DNA from: Trichostrongylus colubriformis
Taxonomy: Eukaryota > Nematoda > Chromadorea > Rhabditida > Trichostrongylidae
Direction of reading: 5' to 3'
Assembly (NCBI GenBank): GCA_963978905.1
Contig: OZ022257.1
Span: 10,438,509 to 10,502,508 of the forward strand
DNA: 64,000 nt
The notes below the pieces were generated by a model. That model did no database searches. It worked only from the letters and a program-made list of their open reading frames with translations, and was not told the origin of the DNA. Positions 52,538 to 64,000 of the stretch are shown in pieces (within the stretch, counting starts at the first letter, position 1; the number at the start of each line of letters is the position of its first letter). Made by a program: the position numbers and the translations under genes.

Positions 52538-55500
52538 TCTTTTTGGTGCCATCGAGTGTTTTTGGAAAACGTCATGCCTGTTTTTTCCACAGCGTTTTCG
52601 TTGGCGTCTGGATGGCAGAAAAAGAGAAAATAGGAGTGAGAAAGCTGTGGACGACTCGTATGCGGGTATATGATTTTGATATTCATGGACTAAATGACTT
52701 TATCGTCATACTGGGAACTTGAGTTAGACTTTTGCACCCTAGCGATATGGCTAAAGTTAGAAGAATACTTCCAGGCATGAACTTACTATGATCCTCATCC
52801 AAAGATAGCGGGGGAAAGCGAGCTGATCCGGTTATTTGTTGAATAGATGAAGTGCTAGATGAAGTAAGTAATAGTAGTAATAGTATGGGAACGAAAATAA
52901 GTGAGTGAAAAGGCAAAAATGGCCAAAACCACAAAAAGACCTCCCGGGACCGAAATTTTGTCCTAACTCAGTGCGCGGCAGAGTGCGTGGTTTTCCTGAA
53001 TTCGATTAGAGCCGCGTATGTCTGTCATGTGAAGCGGTACGCATCAGAATATACACGTGCTCGTGAAAACATCTTACAATTAGCCACAAGGTGGGACCTT
53101 GTTCCAGTCTTGAACAGCGTCTATTACTTTGTGAAGTGCACCACACACCGTACTCTCAAGCACCGGTCCACCGTCGATTTTCTTGAGATTCACTTGTCGC
53201 TGCTCTTATAGAACCATGAGGTAGCCGACTACCATATGAGGGAGGTTCGACACGCTCAATTCAGTGCAAGTAGACATTTAGAACGCTCTTCTACCGCCTG
53301 GTAATCACTCTGCTGTGTTGTTAGGTGCTCTGTGTGCTATAATAGAAGCTAACCTTGGAAAGAGTTCCGACAAGTGATCACCTATTTTAAAAATTACAAG
53401 GTACCACGGCCCATTACCCTCCTACCAGTGATATGCACTCCAGCGACACCCATTTCCGACGAAAATAGGATGCGCCTTCAATTAGACAAGTCTAATTTCA
53501 TCATGTCAAACACTGAGAGGATTAGTCCACAGCAAAAATGGCTGGTTAATAAGGGAACCAAGACGTGTCGGGAAAAAGTGGACGATGGGAAGAAAGGAGC
53601 ACTGAAAGGAACATTCTAGGTTAGAAGCGATAAACGGTAGAGAAACCGAGATTCAAAAACGCTACGTGTTCATAATGATGAACTCAGTGAAACAACAAAT
53701 GGCAGCAATCATATGAAACAATGGATATTTAAATAAGCGACAGGGAAAGAAAAAAAACCTTCGTGAAAAAAGTCTATTAAATTCACACTAGACGTCTTTG
53801 CAAGTTGTCGTTTGTGCAAGCCTGCAATTGCAGGAGTTACGGTAGGTTTCGACGTGGGGCAAAATATCCCCTCTCGGTGTCGTTCAACTGCACCACCTGT
53901 TAGATTCCTACACAACAAAATGCTCACAAAAAATGGGCATTCTCGCTATCGCATTAAATACGCGCAATAGATGTAACATGAGTTATGGGTTAAATAATGA
54001 GACAGGGATAGCCTACCATTCACATGTTTTTCATTCACCTCCGTGGAATTTGGAAAGCAGATCCCCCACTCGCTTAGAAAACCGAATCTCCCACTTTCGG
54101 AACCATTGGAGTTTCTCAGACCGCCGCGCTTAAAATTACTTATTTTTATCTTGATGGCGACGCTTTTCCGCTTTGCGAGTTCCTAATTGCTTTTGAAAGA
54201 AGTTCAAAGATTATTCTGCTCCAGAATATTCACTGCTTCACAAACTGGCTTGTTGTATTATTGCCTATCTAGGTCACATGACTACTGTAGATCTTTTCAG
54301 TGGCCCATCACCGCAATTCGTATGAAAATTTATAACCATAAAAATCACCATAATCACGGAATAGTAACGAGAACAACTAAATTATACATGATCAAAAACT
54401 CTGAGCTCCACCAGCGCTCATTGTATTTGTAAAAGCAAAGGTAGAACGCATTCAGCTTTGAACGATCCCTAAATGGGATATGCCACGTGTTCCTTATCCA
54501 TCCAGAACCGTTGCGACGAATGGCAGGATCAATCAGTCTACAAGTCAGTGTTCCCATGTTCCCATACGACATTGATGTCATTCAGCTACTCGATAAGATG
54601 AAGGACTTGGTCAATTTGGGTGGGCTCTGGTTGAGGTTTGATCCCCGGACTACGCTAGTGGAAGTGGCGTCACCCGTCACTGCTTCACCTCCTCCTCATT
54701 ACGAATAATTGATGCAATTGTTCACATTCATTCGATTGCTCCCGTATGGATCATAGTTATACGTTTCTAGAAACGGATCACAGAGAAAGACCAACAAAAA
54801 TTTGCGAAATCAGGAGCATTTCGGGAAATCTCGAGAAGAGTGTGTAGTTAGATCAAAAGTGGGTTCGGTAATTTCACGAAGCCCATCCCTCTGAGTTCAA
54901 AGTAATTTGCATGCAAAAAATGAGGCATGCAACGGTAATTTCATTTTACTGAAAATTCAGCACGTGGCTGATGGGGGATAGGATAAAGGGAGAAAAAGCT
55001 CGACGGCATCACGAATGCGCAGCATTATTCAAGGACGAGTTCAGCGATAATCTTGTGGGTTGCTAAATAATCAAATAAAAGGTGTTGAGGAACATGACAC
55101 TCAGAAAGATTTCAGCAGGATTCTCTAGAAACGACAAAAAGTAAACTTGCCTGGCATCTGGCATCGTTCGAGATTACAGCGTGGAAATAAGCTTTCAGAT
55201 GTTTACCGATGTCATGCGACATGAAATAATTTCACCTGTTCTCCGATTTTCGGCCAGAAATTTCCTCTCATGACTTTCGAGCGTCTATTGCCATCACTGC
55301 TAGCGGTTACTGTGTTAACATGGGAGGGTCTATGAAGACAAATGGTTGTATGGTTCTGCGCGTCCTAATGACTCATCTTTATGCCTAATGAGGGCAACTG
55401 TGAAAGCAAGATACACTTTCCGATAGACTCTCATGGTCGAGTTCCTGTTCTTCCCGTAGTCAACCGGGTCAATTTTACCCAATATCCTTTCGATGCGTAT

Positions 55501-55688
55501 CCTATTTAGCTTTATCTCAATTAGGCATTTTTGCGTGACTTGCTGTGTATCTTGCTTGACGCACCGCAACTTGACGAGCATCGGATTCCATGCAAATGAC
55601 AATGGCCTTTAAGACGGTTAGACAAATGTCAAGCTCCTAGCGGTCAGCTACGTCATCATGGCGGCAGTATGCTGGTACTTTCAGCTTA
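52538..55688. other. Spacer with unassigned short frames
   Basis: No recognised gene. Open frames at 52987-53211 (+), 54487-54708 (+) and 55330-55602 (-) have ordinary amino-acid composition, but I see no family match or supporting exon structure. Confidence 0.35.
55330..55602 (-). CDS. Unassigned 90-codon open frame
   Basis: The minus-strand frame ends in TAG at 55330 and includes KIDPVDYGKNRNSTMRVYRK and LIRHKDESLGRAEPYNH, a balanced composition unlike the repeat-derived frames nearby. It could be a terminal exon. No acceptor or upstream exon stands out, and I recognise no family. Confidence 0.18.
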   Translation of the reverse strand: MSFAWNPMLVKLRCVKQDTQQVTQKCLIEIKLNRIRIERILGKIDPVDYGKNRNSTMRVYRKVYLAFTVALIRHKDESLGRAEPYNHLSS

Positions 55689-56006
55689 TGGGAAAAAAAT
55701 GACGACATTTTCGTCGAAATCTTTGAAACCCTCCAGGAACTTCTGCGTGTGAAAATTGTGGAGGGGTATATACTACAATTTTACAGTTTATTATTCAGAT
55801 CATTCCAATAAGTCTACTATAAAAGTGACGATTATCAAAAAATTAGTGTTTTTTCCTCCACTCAAATGTTGCCCGGCAACAACGCGAACGAGAGCTGATC
55901 GTATTCATAAACACAATGCAGTTTTTTCTTTTATTCTCAACTCGAAAATTCATTTTTTGAAATTCTTCAATTTTTTTGACTATCGAATATATGTCGGCAT
56001 ATATGA
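55689..56006. repeat. Dispersed repeat R2, copy 1
   Basis: Matches 60589-60918, sharing GACATTTTCGTCGAAATCTT, CATTCCAATAAGTCTAC and TATGTCGGCATA. The order R1 then R2 is the same at 52-56 kb and 59-61 kb, though with different spacing. Confidence 0.7.
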
Positions 56007-59000
56007 TTCCTATAATCCGCCATAGTATCGTGAATCCCGGCGAAACTATTGCAGATGCAAAGTACTGTGAGGTATCCGCGAGATGCATCGCAAATTGCAG
56101 ATCATAAGCCCAGCATTGGCCACAGGGGAAGAAGCTATCTTACTTCACGACATCACATAAACCCTTGTTACACAACTAATACTGAAAAAAGTTGAGTGGA
56201 GTATGAAACTTAGCGGGATCCACTGTACTCTCCAAACCTAGACCCATCGATCACCATATCTTTAGGCGTCTGGACAGCTCTCTTTGAGCGCTGAGAAACG
56301 CTCCAAGACCCATGCTAAAGTGATCTTCAACGAATCAATCACTTTAGGCGATGAGAATAAGCAATCTTGTATCTTGCTGACAAAAACCTGCCGATTCTCA
56401 TGATATTAATCTCGATCGATCCATTTCGTGTGAGCCGAGATGTGCGCATTCGAAATTACAGGACGAAGGTCGCAAAAATTTTCCAAATGATCAAATACTT
56501 GTTTGTCATACAGAGGATCTGAGGGGCGAAAAAAATCACTTCCTTGTTTCGATTAGCAATGAAATTTTGCTAAACTTCAGCTGAATGTATCTATTTCTTA
56601 TCCCTAGAACCCTTGAAACTCGAGAACCCATAAAACCAGTGACTCTTGAGTCCCAATGCACTTCAGCATTATCTCGTTGGGAAGTGACGTGAGTCCTAAT
56701 GGTCTTATTTAAGAAACAAAATGGGAGCAATTTAGCACGATCAGAGCTCCACTAAATTTGAGAAGGAGTACGCAAGCAGCTCGACATGGTGAATAGGTCT
56801 TCTTGAGCTCGTCCACGATGATAAGTGACTTAAAATGCTGGGGTAGAAGCTACAGACGAGCGCTTCCTCTTGGAGAAACATTTCGGAAGTATTCCACAGA
56901 CCCCAACATTGATCCCACGCATAGACACGGTGACTCTTTTGTTTTCACCTTCCAAATCCCACTAGCCGTAGATGATTTGCAGCACATCATATGTGCTTTT
57001 ATAGTAAAGTAGATTTTTGTTCACTTATTTATCCATAAGATTGTTAAGCAGGGCGAGTTATACATATGTATAATATAATTTGCTATATCACCTATTATAC
57101 CATACCTGTAATATGGTATACCACTAAGAAACATCACCATTATGATCATTTCGACCACATTCAAGAAAACAACGTAGGAAGTTACTGAAATCAGCATCTT
57201 TCTCATAAGCGGACGGATTTTATTGATGAAACCGGCGAGGCATGATCAGTGAAAAGCAATTCCATCAATTCAGTTGGAATTGTTCAAGATTTTTTGTGAA
57301 TCGATTTTGAGGACACGACGTAAACGTCAGAATTGTGAAAATTTCCGGGTTGGCGTTAGCGTGGTGCAGTTGTTGGTGATTGTGAAGCTTTTTAGTAGAA
57401 GAATCGGATTAGTGAGGGACGGGGATTTTGCAATATTTCTCCTTCTTCCTTTTTCGTGAAGAATCGAATTTGTCTTCTTGCACAGCATTCGCGTATTCCC
57501 ATGACGTATATGAAAACAACCTTGTTACTTTCTAGATGCTTTTTATTTCGTCGCCGTTTCCATCTTATATCTATGTACTTTGATAATTTTAAAATGATAA
57601 GGAAAATGTGAATTGCTTTTTTATGTTTGACGATGGAGCCCAATTATGTAGAGACAAATATGAGATCATGCAGGAATGGCATACTGCCTAATCAGCGATA
57701 TTTTAAGGCAAAAACAAGCTAATGAGTGCGAAGGAATCGCGAGACTATGGGGGACAGCCCTGTGGAAAGGCGGAAGGAGCAGTCTACAAATTAATGGCCG
57801 TAGACGCCACTCGAAACACAGAGATTCATTACCGAGTCATTAGGCAAAGGCCTCTACGTTCGCGTACGAAAGAGAGCTTCCGCCTTTTTGCTTCGCTCGA
57901 AGGGCATTTACTATTAGCCGATTGTGCGAAATTTTTCATGAGGCTTTACGCAGAAAAGGAGTAGATGCTGAACCGTAAATTGCAGGGTCTGCTAAAGAAA
58001 AGTAATTTTTCTCCTCCATTCCCAGCCCCACTTTAATCGAACTTCAGCTAATTCTGACAAGATACTTCCATTTTTAGATTCGAGAGCAGACCTCATGTTA
58101 TCACTGAATTCGGAAACAGCCTCCTCCACAAGAGATTTCCTCGCCCTCGTTCATATGGGGTCCGTTCGCCTTGGGTACCTAAAGGGATTCATATTGGATG
58201 GTGTTCTTGAATATTCCGATTTTTTCGGGTTACCCAGCGCCCTTCGCATTCAGGAACCAGAACATCCCCACCACTCAAACCCATCCGCAGGCAGGTTTGA
58301 GGCATGGAATGATAATTGGGATCATAGCAGCGTTGCCCGAGCAGCAAGGGCTCTGTCACTTCCATGAATCGAAGGGCCAATCATAGGAAGCTTCCCACAA
58401 AGATCTACTATGGAACCTGGCTCCATTGTTTTGAGCAGACCCTAGTACCGTAGGTGCTCTGAAGCCCGACTGCGCCGACTGAAGGCTCCATATTTTGATG
58501 AAGGTAAAAGTAGTGAGACTCAGCTTGCTCCTGCTTCTAAGGGCACATTCTCGGAATATTTTGCCCCCATACTTTTATCTCTTTCGTTTCCTATGTTTTG
58601 TACACATGGCGGATGTGAGTCGTGAGCAAAATTACTTTTTTGCCACCCCCTGTATATTGGATTGTAAGAAAAGTTCTGATCGGTTTCGCGCCTGCAAAGA
58701 TAAAATCAAATTTGAAAGCGCATCAGTCTAGGTCAATAAATTACCACAAGTCCTTAGATAGCCGAAGAATGCTTTTTCTAAATATGGGCTGTCGTCAAAA
58801 TTGCATGGAGGCTTTAAATTATTGGTGCTATTTGGGAATGCAATAAAGTGGACACTTTTTGGGCTACTTCCCTTCACCAGTTCTAGTTTGGTCGAGCTAG
58901 AATAGGGAAACGCAAATGCGAGTACTGTAAGGGAAGGATATGTATAAGGCATGGGATCCAACAGTCCCTTTACGGCTTCCGTAGTGCAGCACTGACGGTG

Positions 59001-59654
59001 AGTTGCTCGAAAATTGATCAAATCGTTTTAATTAAAGCAGAAGGAAGCTGTTCTGTTCTACTCTGGAACTACTGGTCTTCCCGGTACACATATATTTGAG
59101 CACCCGAGGTAGCTCCGATTAGCAAAAACTCTAAAAATGGAAACTACGTAATCCCTGAGCGCATTTCCACACATCGCCTTCTAAAAGTTGAACGAGCTGC
59201 AAGCTGAAGCCCTTGCTCTACGCTCATACTCGTCGGTTTAGAGCTTACCGACCTCACTTAGCCATACACCTGGACAGCTCCTTCGATTACAGATTCCAAT
59301 AGCAGAGTGTTCAGGGAGCATACTGTTCTGAAGATGACTTTGGCCACTGCGATTTTGCACGTGTAAATCAGCAGACTTTCATCAAAACGGGATAATCAAG
59401 TATGTTATATTTATTTAGTTATTTTTATTTATTTATTGCATGTACAACGGGGTTACATGGAACGTCAAGAACAAAACAAAAAACACCAAACGAACAACAT
59501 GTAGCATATTGATGTGGGAGAAAGATGCAGTCCGAGCCGAATTATGATCTTCCGGAGGTGAAGTTGCAGAAACGAGGATTTAAAAGATTTAGAATAGGGA
59601 CAGCCGCTCGGACGCCTGTTTTTGTGGTGGAGAAGTTCTTCATTATACTTCCTT
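56007..59654. other. Long spacer without a supportable gene
   Basis: Short open frames at 57274-57459 (+), 57722-57964 (+) and 58095-58367 (+) have no recognisable relatives or splice context. No tRNA, rRNA or mobile element with clear ends was found here. Confidence 0.35.
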
Positions 59655-59945
59655 CCAGGGGTGGAGGTGGTGTAGTGACAGGTGGCGCACACCCCACTCT
59701 CATGGTGCGGCGAACAAATCCCTCATCAACGCCCGCCCAGGCCAACCAAGCGTTCCATCCCTCCGGGTCGGTGTATTGGTACCAGACTCGTCTGGGAGGA
59801 TAAAACCACTGACTTGTACATCGGGTGGCCACCGCAAGTCATTGTATAGGCCACATCACATTCACCAGCCATCACGATTCTGAATGGAACTAGAATGTGC
59901 GGCGCATCCCACAGAAGGGATTGATTAACGCCAAAAACTTTATCC
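59655..59945. repeat. Dispersed repeat R1, copy 2
   Basis: Counterpart of 52254-52537; see that entry for shared landmarks. The minus-strand frame PPRRVWYQYTDPEGWNAW...GVDEGF is open here for 96 codons (59542-59832). Confidence 0.7.
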
Positions 59946-60588
59946 TTTATCCTTTTAACTTCCTTCCAGACGCTTAAAGCCTATTGCGGGCTAAACACTA
60001 AAAATACGCGCATAAGGACTATCGGGACAATGACAAAGCACTGTAAAGTGGTAAGAGGGCAGCTATGTACAGCACCATGGATAGCAAACGCCTGAGTAGA
60101 GATAGAAACGAAACACATGAGGAGAGGCTAAGACAGCAGTAGAGGTGTGCATGAGATAGGTTTCGCATGTGTACAATCCTCGAGGGACCATCATCTGGAG
60201 TGATGAACCATTCACTGGTGCTATCGATTGGTACCAGTATGCCTGCCAAACTAGCAAAAAGGTACCACATAAATCGTATAACTGGTCTGAAGGTGTTCGA
60301 GGGTCAGCAAGTTTCCCGAATTGAAACCTCTTTAGGCCCTCAACGTTATCAAGGATTTTTTTACCCGAGGAGGATGTTGAAAGGTTATGATCGCTGTGTA
60401 TCCTGCACATTCGTGGGTGTTCGTAATTAGGTCTGTAATTGCGTCACAATTTTGAGAAAGCCCGTTCGTGGGCGGCTGATCGTTGTGGTCATGATTGTAA
60501 GTACATACGTGGTGCAACCCTAACCCCACAAACCATCCTGCGGCAAAGGTTCGTTACGGTAATAGCGATCGTGAGCCTATTTTTAGAT
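59946..60588. other. Spacer between repeats
   Basis: No gene recognised; overlapping short frames on both strands are not supported. Confidence 0.35.
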
Positions 60589-60918
60589 TGTGGGAAAATT
60601 CTGGCGACATTTTCGTCGAAATCTTTGAGAGCTTCGAAAAACTTCTGCGTGTGGAATTCATGCAGGACATCCACTACAGTTTTACAGTCTATTACTTATA
60701 TCATTCCAATAAGTCTACGATAAAAGTGAGGATTCTCAAAAAAGATAGTTTTTTTTCCTTTAACTACAATTGCGTTTGCCGGCACCAAGGCAAACGACGA
60801 GGCTGTATATTCATAAATACGATGAGCTTACTTGGAGCAGTCTTTTATTTTATTTGTTTCAACTCGCCATTTTTAAACTTCTTTAATATTCGACTATATA
60901 TATTTATGTCGGCATAGA
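60589..60918. repeat. Dispersed repeat R2, copy 2
   Basis: Counterpart of 55689-56006. On plus, a frame reads GDIFVEIFESFEKLLRVEF then HYSFTVYYLYHSNKSTIKV. The first copy keeps FTVYY..HSNKSTIKV but in a different phase relative to the first half, so a once-coding sequence is possible. Confidence 0.65.
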
Positions 60919-63239
60919 TAATTACAGATTACGTCATTGGTTGTCAAATTAAGATTGTTTGCCGCAAATAAGACAGATTTCAAAAAGCAAAAGGATGTTT
61001 AAAAATGTCGCGAAAGTTTTTTTTACAACTCTGTACAAATCAATTTCAGAGAAACAAGAACAGAAGAGTTTTCATGAATGAACAACACCAGGAAATATGG
61101 TTTTTGAAAAGAAGGAACAGGAAAAGTAGAGTCTCTGCTTCCACCAAAACTCTGATTCTAACTTTTTACCTGGCGGTCTGGTTGTAGACAAGGTAAAGGA
61201 AACATCTCGGCTCATACTTTCTTTCCTACCTATCTGCCTGTCTCCTCGCTCATCCATACGAGAACAGATAAGCTTATTCATGTGCGCTCAGGAATATGTA
61301 AATTGTGAAAATTCAGGCTCACAAATCCACATAAGCATGAAGTACACCGTAGAAATTTCGAGTTGCTTACGTTGTATAGACCCAGGCTATGAAACAAGGT
61401 AGATCGAGAAGTGTTGAGTTGATGTATAATTTTTTAATTTTATTTAGCAAAAATTAATTAATGCGGCTCTTTTCAGCAATATTATTTTGCAAAAACAATA
61501 TAAAAATCAAGCAAAAACGTGTTCAAATAATTATCCGAGAGCGTTTTCGCTATTGCAATCAAAAACTGCTTCCCATTTATTAGTCGTCAAAACCTTAATT
61601 TCCACTACAGAGAAACGTATCAATAAAAATGCGCATTTATTATGCACCAACCAGTTATGACCACTATGTATTAGTAAAAATTTTGAAGGGCCCATCTTCA
61701 GCAAGCAAAGATCGAACGCTTGAAACTGCAGGCTAGTTTTATCTGATTCCTTTTACTTTTGCTGCTTTTGGTACACCTAGTCACACCGAGGAGGAGCAAG
61801 ACATTACTCAAGCTCAGGAATCCAATGAGTTGAAGAGCACGAGAAAAGAATTCGAACTGAGCTCTTTCGAGAGACAAAGGAGGTGAGCCACAGATATCCT
61901 CGGAGCCAATTCAATTTATCGCCTACTCGTTACGAAATGCTCTTTTCACCGTCGACGCATTGTCTCATGACGATGGCATGCATAGACGAAAATTTCACTA
62001 GAGCAAAAGTGCAGCAAAGGAAATGACTTGGGTGAAAGAAGCAGTAAACGGAGGGAGAACATTCCAGAAAAACTCACATGCCAAGAAAAGCAAAAGATTT
62101 CAAAAGGTATCGGTTAGCTGCTCGTGGTAGTGAAAACCTGGTGACTGATGTTCCTTGCAAAGAACTTGCCACACGGCAATGCCATCCATCGCGGTAACTA
62201 CAAAGTTCCCTCTTCCCGCCATGTGCTTCCCGCCCTCTTTTCGTGAAGACGTTACATGTACGAATTGGATTTATCACGGGCACAGGGCTATGGGCCAACA
62301 CAGCAGCTCATCAGCTTTGTGACGGCGGACACGTTCCCACGCCTACGATAGCCGACACTTAGCCGGACAGCCGACGCTGCTTGACCTTCGTAGTAGTGAG
62401 ACAGCAATGGGCTAATTTCCTGTGAGAGCTGTGATTCACATTTCAGGATGGGAAAAATTCACTCAAAAGTCGTCTCTTCGACCGCATTGACGTATTTGTA
62501 TTTCCCGGATGAAATGGATGGGTGAAATTTCAATTCTTCTCCCTATGTTTAGAGATTGCAATTTTCCCTGAGCGCCTGATAAAGGCTTTTGAAAAACGCT
62601 GATTAATTACCTAAGGCTTGAAATTTGCTGGAACAGGCATCCCCCAACCACACTATCATTTCTGGAGCTGATAGCAATTAATTCAGCACAGAGGGTATTA
62701 CCGTACTTTTTCCGAAATATAATACCAACATTGGAGAGGAACATTAGCACAAAGCTATATTTAGTAGCCTTCATATGGGAAATGTGGTCATTATTATGCA
62801 GTTACAGTATAATGTTGGTATTATAATAGAAAAACTCAAATAGCCGAAGATGTTTGTGCAAGAGCCTTGTCCTTTTCAATTTCTACCTATTTCTCCCAAA
62901 GTGCTATTGGCCGAAGTAGCAGATACTTTTTTGAATTTTCTATAAGCTACGTATGCAGTGTGCCATATTTCGTTTTCGGCAAATATTGGAGGAACGCTTC
63001 CTTTTAGTGCAGTGAACAAAAACTCCCTGCCTCAAGTTTATGAGAGATACGAAGAAGGGCATACGAATTTGCACTGCTATGTAGCTGCTGGCTTCGCCCC
63101 TCGGTGGATATTTTTGTTCAAAAAAAAAACAGTACATATCATGCTCTCCTTGTGACGCGGTCTACTGAATTTTCAAGATTCTCAAAGCCATCCATCTACT
63201 AAGCACCAAGTCTCACTTTCCTTCCATGTCTCATCAACG
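60919..63239. other. Spacer, no supportable gene
   Basis: Only weak frames are present. An inverted repeat (TATAATACCAACATT at 62718-62732 and its reverse complement at 62811-62825) may mark a tiny MITE or a hairpin. Confidence 0.35.
62718..62825. repeat. 15-bp inverted repeat, 78-nt loop
   Basis: The arms TATAATACCAACATT and its exact reverse complement enclose 78 nt. The total length of 108 bp and AT-rich ends are MITE-like, but no relative was seen in the window. Confidence 0.5.
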
Positions 63240-63241
63240 TA

Positions 63242-63747
63242 CAGTAGCGCTCAAAAGTCTTCGGCGAAATGGTCTTTCACTTGGGGTTTTTCACTTATAA
63301 CTTTTTTGCAACTGCACCGATCTAAGAGAAATTTTAGTATGTTGTACTTGGATACACTACATACTTAATATACTATTTTGGCGCTCAATGGTATAGGTTA
63401 CGCGGTTATATAAAATTTTTTGTTTTTGGAGTGCCATCGCTATGCCGTCCCGCTGTGCCGCTGAAATCGAAAGTCGTGGTCTTTCTACAATATATTAATA
63501 TTCTCTGAAGCTTGCTCGTTTTATTTTCGTTAAGAAAGCCGTTTCCCTTGAACAAGCCTTTTGCTTTTTTTGGGAGGTCTTGTAGTAAATCCTTGTAAAA
63601 AACCATTAAGAGTGTCAAGCTGCACTCAAGTAGAAGGAAATGTTGGCAATAGGTTCAGGCATCACATATTAAAATTTTGTCAAATTTGGTCAAGTAGAAA
63701 AAAAGTTATGACAAAAGAGTTTTGGCCGAAGACTTTTGAGCGCTACG
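63242..63747. mobile_element. 506-bp Tc1-like MITE, family 2, copy 3
   Basis: The left end CAGTAGCGCTCAAAAGTC follows TA (63240-63241). The right end GACTTTTGAGCGCTAC has lost two bases before TA at 63748-63749. The body is the reverse complement of 35315-35815. Confidence 0.9.
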
Positions 63748-63749
63748 TA

Positions 63750-64000
63750 TAATGGGAATTATTTTGCTCTTATGTCTTATCTGCAGCGTTAAAGGTGAAT
63801 TCACATCTGGAGCGCTAAAGGTGGTTTTTCAGGTGGTAAAACGAGAATCGGGCTAAGGAAATTGATTCTTATGTCATAGCTGCTGTAAAATATATGAGAG
63901 ACGAATCACCTTTCGGAACGCCTGTGTGCAAATATTGAAAATCAAGCTCACTGGCAATTTCTCACAGTTTCTAAATGATTTCGGGAGCCCTGACGTCATC
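63750..64000. other. Window end, nothing recognised
   Basis: No feature can be supported in the last 250 bp. Confidence 0.4.

Overview
The window reads as nuclear DNA of a parasitic strongylid nematode, most likely a hookworm-like species. This is inferred from a worm-type RTE retrotransposon, several mariner and Tc1-like elements, short introns bounded by GT...TTTCAG, and TTTCAG trans-splice acceptors placed one base before start codons. Nothing bacterial or viral was recognised. Only about 8 kb is supportable protein-coding sequence; the rest is transposon insertions and old segmental duplications.

The central feature is an expanded family of small secreted proteins that I do not recognise from any described family. 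Intact members are a 119-residue protein (14824-15285, +), a 1122-residue protein (22363-25802, -) and a 370-residue protein (38649-39843, -). Broken copies of the short form lie at about 29478-29753 and 41358-41794 (both +). All share a signal peptide, an acidic middle, and a very basic amphipathic tail interrupted by one phase-0 intron just after a Lys-Lys pair. The two long forms add a Thr/Glu-rich 22-residue tandem repeat, about 40 copies in one and about 11 diverged copies in the other. Long and short genes sit head to head and their flanks are inverted copies of each other, so each unit is a decayed palindrome. Three units can be traced: A (about 7.8-16.7 kb, long gene deleted, short gene intact), B (about 20.4-30.6 kb, long gene intact, short gene broken) and C (about 37.2-43.5 kb, long gene intact, short gene broken).

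Layout: 1-4 kb, undescribed repeats and a decayed RTE. 5.8-7.1 kb, a mariner MITE and an internally deleted mariner. 7.8-13.4 kb, unit-A flank containing a Harbinger-like foldback element (3-bp TTA duplication) and a full-length intact RTE (15-bp duplication). 13.9-15.3 kb, a mariner in the short gene's promoter, then the short gene. 15.3-22.3 kb, flank and older duplications with two MITEs. 22.4-25.8 kb, the large repeat protein. 26.2-29.1 kb, a TA-flanked foldback element and a hAT-like element (8-bp duplication). 29.5-38.6 kb, broken short gene, duplicated blocks, Tc1-like MITE. 38.6-41.8 kb, unit-C pair. 42-49.5 kb, flank and duplicated blocks. 49.5-64 kb, a further deleted mariner, two dispersed repeat families present as pairs, a Tc1-like MITE and no gene I can support.

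Because the units are paralogous, many transposons here have an empty counterpart within the same window. That allows their boundaries and target-site duplications to be defined directly.
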